Below, piece by piece: positions 1-9,596 of a stretch of DNA of 64,000 nucleotides (position 1 is its first letter; the number at the start of each line of letters is the position of its first letter). This DNA is from Petunia secreta (taxonomy: Eukaryota > Streptophyta > Magnoliopsida > Solanales > Solanaceae), in NCBI GenBank assembly GCA_029990175.1, contig JARKIP010000065.1, forward strand, positions 22,298,501-22,362,500, given 5' to 3'. The notes under the pieces are model-generated. The model was not told the DNA's origin. It ran no database searches and saw only the letters and a program-made list of their open reading frames with translations. Both the position numbers and the translations under genes were made by a program.

Positions 1-2
1 TA

Positions 3-2390
3 ATGAACCATGTTCTAAAGCCATTCATCAACAAGTTTGTGGTCGTCTATTTTGACGATATATTGATCTATAGCAAATCAATAGACGACCATGTTGAACA
101 CCTTAGGCTAGTGCTTGAAAAGTTGAGAGCCGAAAAGCTCTATGCTAATTTTAAAAAGTGTGCCTTTGGTGTTGAAAAGGTGGTCTTTCTTGGGTTTGTT
201 GTGAGTGCCCAAGGAGTGGAGGTGGATGAGTCTAAGGTAGAGGCCATACGTGATTGGCCAACTCCTACTACCGTGACTCAAGTGAGGAGCTTTCATGGTC
301 TCGCAAGCTTTTATAGGCGATTTGTGAAGGACTTTAGCTCCATTGCCGCTCCACTCACCGAATTGGTGAAGAAAGACCAACCATTTGTATGGGGAGAGCC
401 TCAAGAAAAGGCCTTCCTTGAGTTGAAAAGTAGGTTGAGTACCGCCCCGCTATTGCAATTGCCCGACTTTGGGAAGGCATTTGAGGTTGAGTGTGATGCC
501 TCGGGGGTGGGAATTGGTGGTGTTTTAATGCAAGATAGCAAACCCATCGCCTACTTTAGTGAGAAGTTGAAAGGGGCTTCCTTGAATTATTCTACATATG
601 ACAAGGAGTTGTATGCCCTTGTGAGAGCCCTTGCCCATTGGCAACACTATCTTTGGCCTCGTGAGTTTGTAATCAAGAGTGACCATGAGTCACTCAAGCA
701 TTTGAGAGGCCAAGAGAAGCTCAATAAGAGACATGCCAAGTGGGTTGAATTCATTGAGTCTTTTCCCTATGTGATCCAATACAAGAAAGGGAAAGACAAT
801 GTCGTGGCGGATGCGCTTTCAAGAAAGTTTGCTCTAGCCACCACTTTCGCCTCTAAGCTCATGGGTTTTGAGAGCATTAAATTGATGTATGCTCATGACC
901 CAAAGCTAAAGAGTGTCCATGACACTCTAGAGAAAGGGGAGAGAGTTGATAAATACCAATGGGTTAATGGTTATATCTTCAAAAATGGTAGAGTGTGCAT
1001 TCCGGAGTCCTCTTGGAGAGAGTTGCTTGTGCATGAAGCACATTGCGGGGGACTCATGGGACATTTTGGCACAAGAAAGACTTTGGCCATTCTTCAAGAA
1101 CAATTCTATTGGCCAAAGATGAGGGTGCATGTGGAGAAGTTTTGCACTAATTTCCTTGATTGCAAACGTGCCAAATCTAAAGCCCACCCTCATGGGTTGT
1201 ATACCCCTCTCCCCGTACCTACTAGTCCGTGGTTGGATATCTCAATGGATTTTGTGATGGGATTACCAAGGACTAGAGGGGGCCATGATAGCATTTTTGT
1301 TGTTGTGGATAGGTTCTCCAAAATGGCTCATTTCATTCCATGCAAGAAATGTGATGATGCACAACATGTGGCAACTTTGTTTATTGAAAATGTTTTGAAG
1401 TTGCATGGTGTGCCTCAAACCATAGTGAGTGATAGGGACACTAAGTTCCTAAGTCATTTTTGGAGGTGTTTATGGGGTGCTTTAGGCACCAAGCTCTTGT
1501 TCTCCACGTCCCACCACCCGCAAACCGATGGGCAAACGGAAGTGGTAAACCGAACCTTGGGAGCTCTTCTTAGAGCCATGACCCGAGGGAAGGCCGGGAC
1601 TTGGATTGATCGCCTACCTCTTATGGAGTTTGCCTACAATCGCACATTGCATAGCATGATAGGCATGATTCCATTCGAGTGTGTTTATGGATTTAACCCC
1701 TTGATTCCCCTTGATCTAACCCCTTTGCCAAGGGAAATGGTTGTTAATTTTGAAGGTAAAGCTAGAGCCAAGGCTTTGGTTGAGCTCCATGCAAAGGCGA
1801 AGAAGAACTTGGAGGAAACTTATGCTAAGGTTGCCTCCAAGAAAAACAAAGGCCGCAAGAAGGTGGAACTCAAGAAGGGTGACTATGTTTGGGTGCACTT
1901 CCGGAAAGAAAGGTTTCCAAACCTTAGGAAAGGGAAGTTGGCACCCCGGGGAGATGGACCATTCCAAGTGCTCTCGAAGATAAACAACAATGCCTATGTG
2001 GTCGACTTGCCAAGTGAGTATCAAGTTTCTAATACTTTCAATGTTTGTGACTTGGTTCCTTTGGATGTAGGTAATGAAGAGGTCGTGCATGATGATGAAG
2101 AGGTTGTGGATGATGCTTCGATTTCGAGGACGAAATCCTCTCAAGAAGGGGAGGATGATAAGACCCAAACCCCCTCAAGACCCTTCACTCGGAGTCAAGC
2201 CAAGTTGATCCAAGATACCCATCTTCACTTGATATGGAAGGGTATGGAAGAAGGCCCCGAGAGCAATTTGAAGACCATGCTTTGGTGTACCATGGATGGA
2301 GGACCCGCTAGGACACTTGGAGAGGCCCAAGAGACCCAAAATGAGACACCCCAAGGGGCTCCAGAACAAGGCGGAGCGCCTCCCAGCTGA
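3..2390 (+). CDS. GypA Pol C-terminal part: RT, RNase H, integrase
   Basis: One open frame of 795 codons, entered from the left edge, so the true start is not visible. It contains the RT catalytic box YFDD (residues about 17-20), RNase H with Asp near 165 (ECDASG), Glu near 202 and Asp near 227, then an integrase with an N-terminal HHCC zinc finger (His near 344), the DDE core (MDFVMG near 416, SDRD near 476, TDGQTE near 513) and a basic C-terminal domain. The frame passes the polypurine tract and ends about 235 bases inside the 3' LTR, with the tail ISRTKSSQEGEDD then FTRSQAK. One odd residue: the second Cys of the zinc-finger CxxC is Phe (TTC at 1152-1154; GypC and GypE have Cys), which should impair the finger. 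Otherwise this part is intact. Confidence 0.92.
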   Translation: MNHVLKPFINKFVVVYFDDILIYSKSIDDHVEHLRLVLEKLRAEKLYANFKKCAFGVEKVVFLGFVVSAQGVEVDESKVEAIRDWPTPTTVTQVRSFHGLASFYRRFVKDFSSIAAPLTELVKKDQPFVWGEPQEKAFLELKSRLSTAPLLQLPDFGKAFEVECDASGVGIGGVLMQDSKPIAYFSEKLKGASLNYSTYDKELYALVRALAHWQHYLWPREFVIKSDHESLKHLRGQEKLNKRHAKWVEFIESFPYVIQYKKGKDNVVADALSRKFALATTFASKLMGFESIKLMYAHDPKLKSVHDTLEKGERVDKYQWVNGYIFKNGRVCIPESSWRELLVHEAHCGGLMGHFGTRKTLAILQEQFYWPKMRVHVEKFCTNFLDCKRAKSKAHPHGLYTPLPVPTSPWLDISMDFVMGLPRTRGGHDSIFVVVDRFSKMAHFIPCKKCDDAQHVATLFIENVLKLHGVPQTIVSDRDTKFLSHFWRCLWGALGTKLLFSTSHHPQTDGQTEVVNRTLGALLRAMTRGKAGTWIDRLPLMEFAYNRTLHSMIGMIPFECVYGFNPLIPLDLTPLPREMVVNFEGKARAKALVELHAKAKKNLEETYAKVASKKNKGRKKVELKKGDYVWVHFRKERFPNLRKGKLAPRGDGPFQVLSKINNNAYVVDLPSEYQVSNTFNVCDLVPLDVGNEEVVHDDEEVVDDASISRTKSSQEGEDDKTQTPSRPFTRSQAKLIQDTHLHLIWKGMEEGPESNLKTMLWCTMDGGPARTLGEAQETQNETPQGAPEQGGAPPS

Positions 2391-2981
2391 GGCGGGGCGC
2401 CTCCCAAAATCCAGAGGCATGAAAGGTGCAGGGCGGACCGCCTCCCAGCCTAGGCGGACCGCCTCCCTCAGATCCAGAGAAGCTGAAGACTGCTGGGCGG
2501 CCGCCTCCCCCTACTAGGCGGACCGCCTACCCCTGTGACCCACATGCGGGATTTTTAATGACTTTTACTTGAACTTCCAACTTTAGCCCTGCGTGGCCTT
2601 ATTTGTTTTAACCCACTTTGGGGGTATTTTAGACCTTTTATCTAGACCTAAGTGAAGCCTATAAATACTTCACTTAGCCTCTTTAAATCGGTAGCTAACT
2701 TTGATGATTGAACAAACACTTGTGTTGAGAGTTGAACTCTTTGATTGAATGAATGAAACCTTGATGGGACTTGTTCTTCCTCTAGCGGATCTAGATGAAT
2801 TCCAATCCCCCCGATCATTCTACTTGCGTGCTCACGTTAGCTCGAGGGTAGTTGCTTAGTGTAGGTGTTCTTGTCATTCTCTCGGGGTGTAACGGAACAA
2901 GTTCTCCGTTGCTACTTGAGATTATCGTACGAGCTACGTCTCGCTTTTATCTTTTACTTTTCTGCATTTTGATTCTTATCA
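2156..2981 (+). repeat. GypA 3' LTR (826 bp)
   Basis: Starts TGATAAG directly after the polypurine tract AAGAAGGGGAGGA (2143-2155) and ends CTTATCA. U3 carries the last part of the pol frame and then a run of GC-rich palindromes of the type AGGCGGNCCGCCT (about 2375-2530). A TATA box (TATAAATA, 2660-2667) follows. It aligns along its length with the 839/840-bp LTRs of GypE. Confidence 0.9.
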
Positions 2982-3373
2982 ATTTTGGCCCTGTGTGATC
3001 TATTTATTTAAAGCCTAACATTTGGGCATTTTAGACCTTTGTCAAAGCTTGGGAAAACACTATAAATACCCTAGCTTAGTCTATTTTTACACTTAGTCTA
3101 TTTTGAATATTGAAAACAAGAGCTATGCTCCTTTGTGTTGAATGAATCCTTTGTTTTGGGACTTGAATCTTCTAGTGGACCTAGTTGACCCTCAACCCCG
3201 CCCGATCATTCTATTTGCGAGACCTAGGTGTGTCTCAAGGGTAGTTGCATAGTGTAGGTAACTCTTGACCCGAATCGAGGGTTTCACGGAACAAGTTCTT
3301 CGTAAATACCTCGTAGGGAGTTCGAGATGAGTCTCGCTCCTATCTTTTTACGATTCCGTTTTACCCTGCATCA
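2982..3373 (+). repeat. GypB 5' LTR, right-hand part
   Basis: Right-hand remainder of the GypB 5' LTR, cut by GypA. It aligns with about 48348-48739. It holds a TATA box (3061-3068) and ends CCCTGCATCA. The left half should lie beyond the 5' end of GypA, outside the window. Confidence 0.88.
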
Positions 3374-3376
3374 GTT

Positions 3377-3388
3377 TGGTATCAGAGC
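3377..3388 (+). other. GypB primer binding site (tRNA-iMet)
   Basis: TGGTATCAGAGC, three bases after the LTR end, complementary to the 3' end of plant initiator tRNA-Met. Confidence 0.93.
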
Positions 3389-4205
3389 AAGGCTCGGGAT
3401 TTGTTTTTACAAACCCTCGATCCTTGTTCATCGTTCCTAGTTTATTTTCTCTTTAGTTTCTTGTGTTTGAAGTTATTGGAAAGAAGAAAATACAAAAAAA
3501 TTGAAAAAGTTGAAAATCCAAAAATTTGAAATAACTTGTTGGTGTGATTGATTCTTGATATGGGTGTTATTGGAGATTGATCCTTGTTGAAAAACCGTTG
3601 TTTTGATACCTAAATCCCGTGGTTTGGATTGGTATTACGGATTTTGAGAATTTGAATCCCCAATTTTTCTTAAACCCTTGAAAACCCTTGTTCTTGAGCT
3701 GATGATTGATTCTTGTGTTTGGTTGATTGCTGGGTGTGAAATTGATATCGAGGTTCGTTCTAGATCAAAAAAATAACGATTTGGTACCAATTTTGTGAGA
3801 TTTGGAGTTGTATAACACCAAAATTGAAGAATTAAAAGCCACTTTGAAACCCTTTTGGAAACCCCACTTTGAATCTTTGAATAATGATTGTGCTTTGATT
3901 ATTGGGTGTTTGCGGGTAAAAATCATTGGGGTTTGAAGAGAATAACACTATACAACTTCGGGTACCATGAATTTTGGCAAAACATGGTGAAATCGATCCA
4001 AAATTTGGATTGAAATTGAAGAAAAACGTTGTTCGAAAAGCTGAGACCCGACATCCAGGCGCTCCGCCTGAATATTCCACTGTTGAATTGGGGAGGCGCT
4101 CCGCCTACTCTAGGCGCCCCGCCTACTTCACTGGAGGTTGATTTGGGTAGTTTTTCCTAGGTTTTCTTACTTCTTTGCTAACATAACATCTAACTAGTAC
4201 TTCTC
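3389..4205 (+). other. GypB untranslated leader, first part
   Basis: Non-coding AT-rich leader between PBS and gag. Towards its end (about 4053-4132) it carries three copies of the GC palindrome AGGCGCNCCGCCT that otherwise marks the LTRs of this group. The last five bases, TTCTC (4201-4205), are the left target duplication of GypC; the leader resumes at 34429. Confidence 0.82.
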
Positions 4206-5000
4206 TGATAAGAACCAAACCCCCACAAGACCCTTCACTCGGAGCCAAGCTAAGGAGATCCAAGAAGTCCATTTACACTTGGTGAAGAGAGGCCTCGAAG
4301 AAGGAAGTGAGTGGAAGCCATTCCGGGTGATCAAACTAGGCCTCACGCCTAAGGAAGAAGAGAGCACAGTAGAGCCAGGCGCCCCGCCTAGCCCGGGCGC
4401 CCCGCCTGGCCAAAACGCTGCATGAGAGCCTAAAAATGCACAGGCGGGCCGCCCAGCCAGGCGCCCCTCCCAGGCGCCCGCCTAGCCAGGTGCCCCGCCT
4501 GACCCAGGCGCCCCTCCCAGCTATGGGCGCCCAACTGAAGGCCAATCCAGGCGCCCCTCCCAGACCCCAGGCGCCCCTCCCCAGCTGTGAAGGCCTATGT
4601 TTATTTTACCGTTTTGCCCTACGTAGCCTATGTTGTGAACCTTAATAGTAAGGGTATTTTAGTCATTGTGCAAGCTTGGGAAACACTATAAATAGCCATG
4701 CTTAGCCTATTTTGAACTTAGTTGATGATTGATGAATATTGAACATGAGCATAGCTATTGGTATTGAATGAAACCTTGTTTACGGGACTTGTTGTTCTTC
4801 TAGCGGATCTAGATGACTACCTTTCCCCTCCGACCATTCTACTTGCGTGCTCACGTTAGCTCGAGGGTAGTTGCTTAGCGTAGGTGTTCTTGTCCTTCTC
4901 TCGGGGTGTAACGGAACAAGTTCTCCGTTGCTACTTGGGATTAGAGATCGAGTTACGTCTCGTTCTTATCTTTTTTACTTTCCGCATTTGATTCTTATCA
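4206..5000 (+). repeat. GypC 5' LTR (795 bp)
   Basis: TGATAAG...CTTATCA. The first part still encodes the polyprotein tail (FTRSQAK-type). A dense run of GGCGCCCCGCC-type palindromes follows (about 4375-4590), then a TATA box (4687-4694). The 3' copy lacks an 18-bp GC-box unit present here and has scattered substitutions, so this pair is older than those of NonF or GypG. Confidence 0.93.
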
Positions 5001-5003
5001 GTT

Positions 5004-5015
5004 TGGTATCAGAGC
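5004..5015 (+). other. GypC primer binding site (tRNA-iMet)
   Basis: TGGTATCAGAGC three bases after the 5' LTR. Confidence 0.93.
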
Positions 5016-6202
5016 AAAGTTCGGGTATCGTTCCTACGAACCCCGACCCTTGATTCTTCGTGCCTAGGTTAGTTTGTTTAGATTTCTTGTTGTTGAAGTT
5101 ATTGCAAAAAGAAAATCACAAAAAAATTAAAAATTCGAAAATTTAAAAATTTGGTGTTATTTGTTGGTTTGTTGGATTCGTGATATGGGTGTTATAGATT
5201 CTTGATCGTGATTGAATTCCCGTTGCTTGGGTACCAAAATTACTTGGATTGGTGAAGTTTGAAAAATTGAAACCCAAAATTTTCCTTAAACCCTTGATGA
5301 ACTTGTTCTTGATGATTTTGGCTTGATTCTTGGGTTGATTGGATGTTTGATTGATAGTTTGATATTGGGGATTGATCTTCACTGAAAAACAAACAAATTG
5401 ATACCAATTTTGTGGGATTTGAACATGTTTAACACCAAGTTTGATGAATCACAATCCTTGTTGAACCCTTTTTGATAAACCCTTGTGTTCTTGAGTTTCT
5501 TGCCTTGAACCTTGATTTGATTGATTGTTTGGATATAAATTTGATTGGATTTTGTTAGGGAAGAACAAAAACAACTTTGGGTATCATTGGATTGTGAAAA
5601 CAAGTTGAAAACATCGGATTTGGGGCTTGGAAATCGACTTGAAACAAGTTTGAAACGAGTTGGGAAAAGCTTCAGGCCAGGCGCCCCGCCTAGCAAAGTT
5701 TCTGCATTGGACCCAGGCGCCCTGCCTAGGTCCCAGGCACCCTGCCTGTTTTACTGCCCAACTTGGGCGCCCCTCCTGAGTGCTGAAGTAGTTGTTTTGG
5801 GTAGATTTTCGTAAGTTTTCCCATTTGTTTGATTGCATAACATCTAGTTAGTACTACTTTGAGTAACCGTTCTACTTGATTAGTACTAGCCCTTTTAATT
5901 GCTTTTAGGTGACTCGTGCCTAGATAGGAGAGTAGAATTCTAAGAGAAGCGTAGAATCTTTTAATTCAAGTCCTCACTTCAAAGTGCCTAGCGTTCATTG
6001 AGTCCCATTAACTCCACTCACCCCGGAGTGTGCTTGACTCGTGAATAGTTGGTTGAGTGAGGGATTGAAATTCATCTACGTGAAGCTTTTGGACTACAAG
6101 TTGAGTGAAATATCCACCGCCACTAAACGAGTCATCCGAGTGAACACAAGTGAGGGAGTGTGTGAGGTTGATTTGCTAACGTTTGTTACTTGTGTGGGTA
6201 CA
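5016..6202 (+). other. GypC untranslated leader
   Basis: AT-rich non-coding leader, clearly related in layout to the GypB leader, with a cluster of GC palindromes (AGGCGCCCCGCCT and variants) at about 5678-5775. No supported gene. Confidence 0.8.
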
Positions 6203-7053
6203 ATGTCTACCGAAGGCGAAGATTTTGCTAAGAGTGCCCTTGCTACTATCCTTGCCAAATTGGATAGTATGAACTTGAGGATTGAAAGCCTTGAGAGGGT
6301 GAACTCTAGTGCTCTAGTTGAGCAAGGGACTTCCAATGTCCAATCGGAGAAAGGGACCCCGAGTGTCCAAGTTGAGAAAGGGACCCCGAGTGTCCAAGTT
6401 GAAGTCTCAAGTACTCCTAACTTTACCCCGGAGCAAGTTAGCCATGTCATTGAATTGCTCAATCAACAACGGGTAAAGGAGGATCGAGAGATGATTGATC
6501 AAATGTTGGGCAATACCCAATGAACGGGCATTCCCCGTATCTTGGATAACCCCCCAAGAAACATTCCACTACCAAGACCCATCCGAAATGTGTAACCTCA
6601 TGAGCAAGTAGATGAAGCTCAAGAAGGGGAGGAAGCCGATTTTGGTGATGACATGTATGGGTTTGATGATCACTTTCAACCAAGGCGAGGAATGAATTGA
6701 GGTCGAAATGTGGATAGAGGTAGGGGCCGAGGTCGAGGGCCACCTATGGGGTATGTTGGTGGGAATGCTAGAAGGGAGTATGGTGTGAATGAAGATCACT
6801 ATGGGGGTCAACCGGAGCCTTTCCGTGGGGGTCGTGACAACACCAACCTCAATAGTGTGAAGTTTAATCTTCCAACCTTTAAGGGGAATTGTGATCCGGA
6901 GGCTTACATTGAATGGGTGCTACATATGGAAAGATTGTTTGACACAAATGAGATGACCGATGAGAAGAAATGCACTTATGCTATTTCATCCTTTGAATCC
7001 TATGCATCTACTTGATGGGAATCCGTCAAGAGATCAAGGAGGAGAGCGGGTAT
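6203..7053 (+). pseudogene. GypC gag, N-terminal part (broken)
   Basis: Starts at the ATG at 6203, where the Gag proteins of GypB and GypE also start. It encodes the N-terminal coiled-coil region (ILAKLDSMNLRIESLE), a twice-repeated GTPSVQVEK motif, an Arg/Gly-rich patch and the conserved capsid-like part (NLPTFKGNCDPEAYIEW). It is inactivated by TGA at 6521, TAA at 6593, TGA at 6698 and TGA at 7013. The TGA at 6698 and 7013 sit where relatives have Trp, and the TAA where they have Gln, so all look like C-to-T type changes. At 7053 it is interrupted by NonF and resumes at 12358. Confidence 0.88.
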
Positions 7054-7857
7054 TGATGCAAGCAAAACCGTGGGTTTACACTTTGCAATCGGAGACGACA
7101 AACAAGACGCGGAAACGATGAAGATAAGGTGCGGAAACAACAGAGTAACACGGATAATAAGAAATCGGGGAAGGGGGAGAACAGAAATAGAAGAAATAAT
7201 GGATAATCACAGTCAAAACATTGATTGATTATCCAAGGGAGAAAATGAAACTTGAACCTAACAAGGATTCATACTAGTGATGAAATCCATTTCGGTTCCA
7301 AGCCTAAGAAGGCATACACGAAGCCTCGGGCTTCAAACAAGAATGGCTCGGCCAATTCTATCTCTATTCTCTCAATTCAATATCAACTAAAAACTGTCCC
7401 TAATGAGCTATGCTAGAGTTTATATAGACAATAAAAAGGGCAAAATAGTAAGTGGTCACATGCGACCAATGAGATAAAGCCACGCAGGGCTGGAGTAGTT
7501 TAGGTGTTCGGCAGCTCAGCTCGAACACATTATCTTCGGACGCTTATCTGCCTCGGTCACGTTTGGAATCGAACACCCTTGCCTCGGGCACACTTGTAGC
7601 CCTTTGATCGATTCTCTGTTTGGCGTCGCTCCCCGGGCCCAAGCCTGATCGTTAGTCGTGCTCGATCTCACAGCTCCCCGAAGTCAGTGTCAGCACCGGT
7701 CATTTGTTGTCTGCTCGGTGGATCTCCAAAGTTGTTGCTCGTCGAGGCAGTCTTCGGCATCTTCCATTCCGGCCACACTGTGATCGTGGGCGCCATGTGA
7801 CTCCTCGGTGGACTTGCTTGATGAATCAAACAGGTGAGCCTGGTTCGTATTGCATCA
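7054..7857 (-). repeat. NonF 3' LTR (804 bp)
   Basis: On the minus strand it starts TGATGCAATACGAACC and ends with the TTGCATCA-type inverted end. The polypurine tract AAGAAGGGGAGGA lies at 7858-7870 (minus strand). The segment after the tract continues the remnant polyprotein tail ISRTKSFQEGEDD. It lacks the GGCG palindromes of the GypA/B/C/E group. Confidence 0.93.
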
Positions 7858-7935
7858 TCCTCCCCTTCTTGAAAGGATTTCGTCCTCGAAATCAAACCGA
7901 CGAGACCTGCAACAAGGCAAAGACAAACAAAGCTT

Positions 7936-7952
7936 CCTACTTCGAAAGTAGG
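7936..7952 (-). other. Hairpin CCTACTT-N3-AAGTAGG after NonF ORF2
   Basis: A perfect 7-bp stem with 3-base loop directly after the ORF2 stop. Equivalents occur at 55944-55960 in NonH and 58590-58606 in NonM, in the same place relative to the DAWLYHKSVFST coding end. Confidence 0.7.
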
Positions 7953-9596
7953 TTAGCGTTTACGAGTGGAAAACACACTCTTATGGTAGAGCCAAGCATC
8001 AATAATAATCAAACAACCTATGTCTCCACAGGAAACAGCAAGTTCTTGGCTTAAGTGCATGAAGAGATCAATAGGACACTTTCTATGGAAGATGCAACGA
8101 TCAAAGGCCCTATCTCCTCTAAACTCGTAGTCAACATACCGAGCCCTCAATTCACTTTTATCACCATGGGGCTTATGGACTTCGGTATGCACTATACTCG
8201 AGGTGTGATCAACATGTGGAATGGAGTAAGTGAAATGATTGACTCGACAATCAACATCGAATACTCCACTCCCCTTCTTAAAAGCAATCTTATTCACACC
8301 AAGAGAGAGCTTTTCACCTCCCAAATGAACTCCAAGACAACCCTTCTCTTTAGACAAACTTCCGAAGAAGGTCTCAAATAATGGATTATCTACGGGGTTA
8401 AGCCTTTCAAACCGAGGTGGTTCTCCTCGAGTCGGATGCTCATCACCATCTCCTTCGAACAGAGGGTTAGTGAAAATAAGTCCACTGCCCATCAAAGGTG
8501 CATCCGAACCCAGGTCATCGACCACACTTGAGGAGTCATCGAATATAATCCGATCCAACTCATCCACTAAGGACTCCTCAAGGGTATCATCTTCCTCACT
8601 ACAACACACAGATCCACCATAGGCAATAATTGCAACAAGGGTATGATCAAACAACTCGTTTTCCCCTTTATCAAAGATTGGTGGTGTGTCATAACAAGGG
8701 TCACAAGTAAGGTCAACTACAACTTCATCACTAAAGAGAGATTCGATAAAGATCGAGCTCACATCATGATGTGGCTTATCAATCCTCTCAACTAGTGGTT
8801 CGAATTCACTCACAAGTTGACCATTCAAATCTACACTAGTTGCAAACACATTGTAATCATACAAATCATCAACTAGCATAGAGTTTTCACATATAATTTC
8901 ACAAGACAAGGAAGTATCATGCTCACGGGAAGGAATTCGAACACTTACCTCGGAGTGGTCTTCGGTTTCTTTTACTGTCTCCGAAGTCCTATAAGTAGTT
9001 TCTTCTCCGTGGAGCTCACATGAAAGATCTTCTTCACCTTGTCTATCTACTTCGGCACAGAGTTGAGGCTCTATCGATTTGCCTCCAAGAGTTCCTGCAC
9101 AAGATTTCGAACAAGTAGAAGGAGAAGATAAGAGGTTAATGTTAGAATAAGGGGTGTCCTCACTCTCATCGATTCTTTTTCCCTCTTTCTTTTCCCTCAT
9201 TTTTCTTTCACGGGCAGGTGTGGGTTTGGGTGGTGACAACTCACTCACATCACTCTTCACAGCCTCTCCTTTTTCCTCTCGAGAGTTGTCACCGGTCACT
9301 CCCTTACTCCTCTCGATCTTTTGTCTCTCATATTCGGGTGAGTTTGGTCGGGGACCAAGAATACCCATAGCTGGAGTAGGTGGACCTTTGACATCGACCC
9401 GAAGTCTAAGACTCGAAGACTCATCAACTGAGGTCTCATTCTTCGTTGCCGAGCATGGCTCCGAAGCTGGTGTCCTCGGGATCCCAGCAAGATCAAGGTT
9501 AACAAGTCTCACTTCCACACCTTGCAGTTCGGTTATGATCCCCAATAGTTCAGTCATGAGATCGGCCGTTGTGATAACCTTGTTAACTTCGGTCGA
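7953..9596 (-). CDS. NonF ORF2: unrecognised protein, 'DAWLYHKSVFST' family
   Basis: Frame open from just after an amber codon (9599-9597) to 7953; the first ATG is at 9557 (535 codons). I do not recognise the main part. Visible features: an N-terminal segment (ADLMTELLGIITELQGVEV) resembling the Gag N-terminal coiled coil of GypG (ADLMAAIQGISAEVRGVSA); a long acidic/Ser-Glu-rich, probably disordered middle; a more ordered C-terminal third with GSGVFDVD, FTYSIPHVDHT and the terminal GDIGCLIIIDAWLYHKSVFST. The C-terminal third is shared with NonH and NonM. No zinc knuckle, DSG, YxDD or DDE motifs. It may be a replacement Gag, a nucleic-acid-binding protein or something else; no function is assigned. 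Confidence 0.72.
   Translation of the reverse strand, partial: STEVNKVITTADLMTELLGIITELQGVEVRLVNLDLAGIPRTPASEPCSATKNETSVDESSSLRLRVDVKGPPTPAMGILGPRPNSPEYERQKIERSKGVTGDNSREEKGEAVKSDVSELSPPKPTPARERKMREKKEGKRIDESEDTPYSNINLLSSPSTCSKSCAGTLGGKSIEPQLCAEVDRQGEEDLSCELHGEETTYRTSETVKETEDHSEVSVRIPSREHDTSLSCEIICENSMLVDDLYDYNVFATSVDLNGQLVSEFEPLVERIDKPHHDVSSIFIESLFSDEVVVDLTCDPCYDTPPIFDKGENELFDHTLVAIIAYGGSVCCSEEDDTLEESLVDELDRIIFDDSSSVVDDLGSDAPLMGSGLIFTNPLFEGDGDEHPTRGEPPRFERLNPVDNPLFETFFGSLSKEKGCLGVHLGGEKLSLGVNKIAFKKGSGVFDVDCRVNHFTYSIPHVDHTSSIVHTEVHKPHGDKSELRARYVDYEFRGDRAFDRCIFHRKCPIDLFMHLSQELAVSCGDIGCLIIIDAWLYHKSVFSTRKR

Larger units (their letters stand above)
1..2981 (+). mobile_element. GypA: 3' part of a CRM-like Ty3/gypsy retrotransposon
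   Basis: The window opens inside the reverse transcriptase of a plus-strand gypsy element whose 3' LTR ends in CA at 2981. The next bases (ATTTT, 2982-2986) resume the 5' LTR of GypB, and the same word sits at the matching point of the GypB 3' LTR (about 48348). GypA therefore inserted into that LTR and ATTTT is the predicted target duplication; the left copy is outside the window. LTR ends TGATAAG...CTTATCA are shared with GypC and GypE. Integrase wording such as DSIFVVVDRFSKMAHF, and a polyprotein that runs on into the LTR, are CRM-clade-like; that assignment is from remembered motifs, not a tree. Confidence 0.88.

Noticed and set aside
3377..3388. TGGTATCAGAGC words as pieces of tRNA genes
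   Set aside because: Each lies 2-4 bases from an LTR end and has no cloverleaf around it; these are primer binding sites.
4336..4645. GC-rich open frames on both strands in LTRs (also near 16552-16873, 45444-45845, 58053-58610)
   Set aside because: They come from GGCG-box repeats without stops; translations are Ala/Pro/Arg-rich and change with box number.
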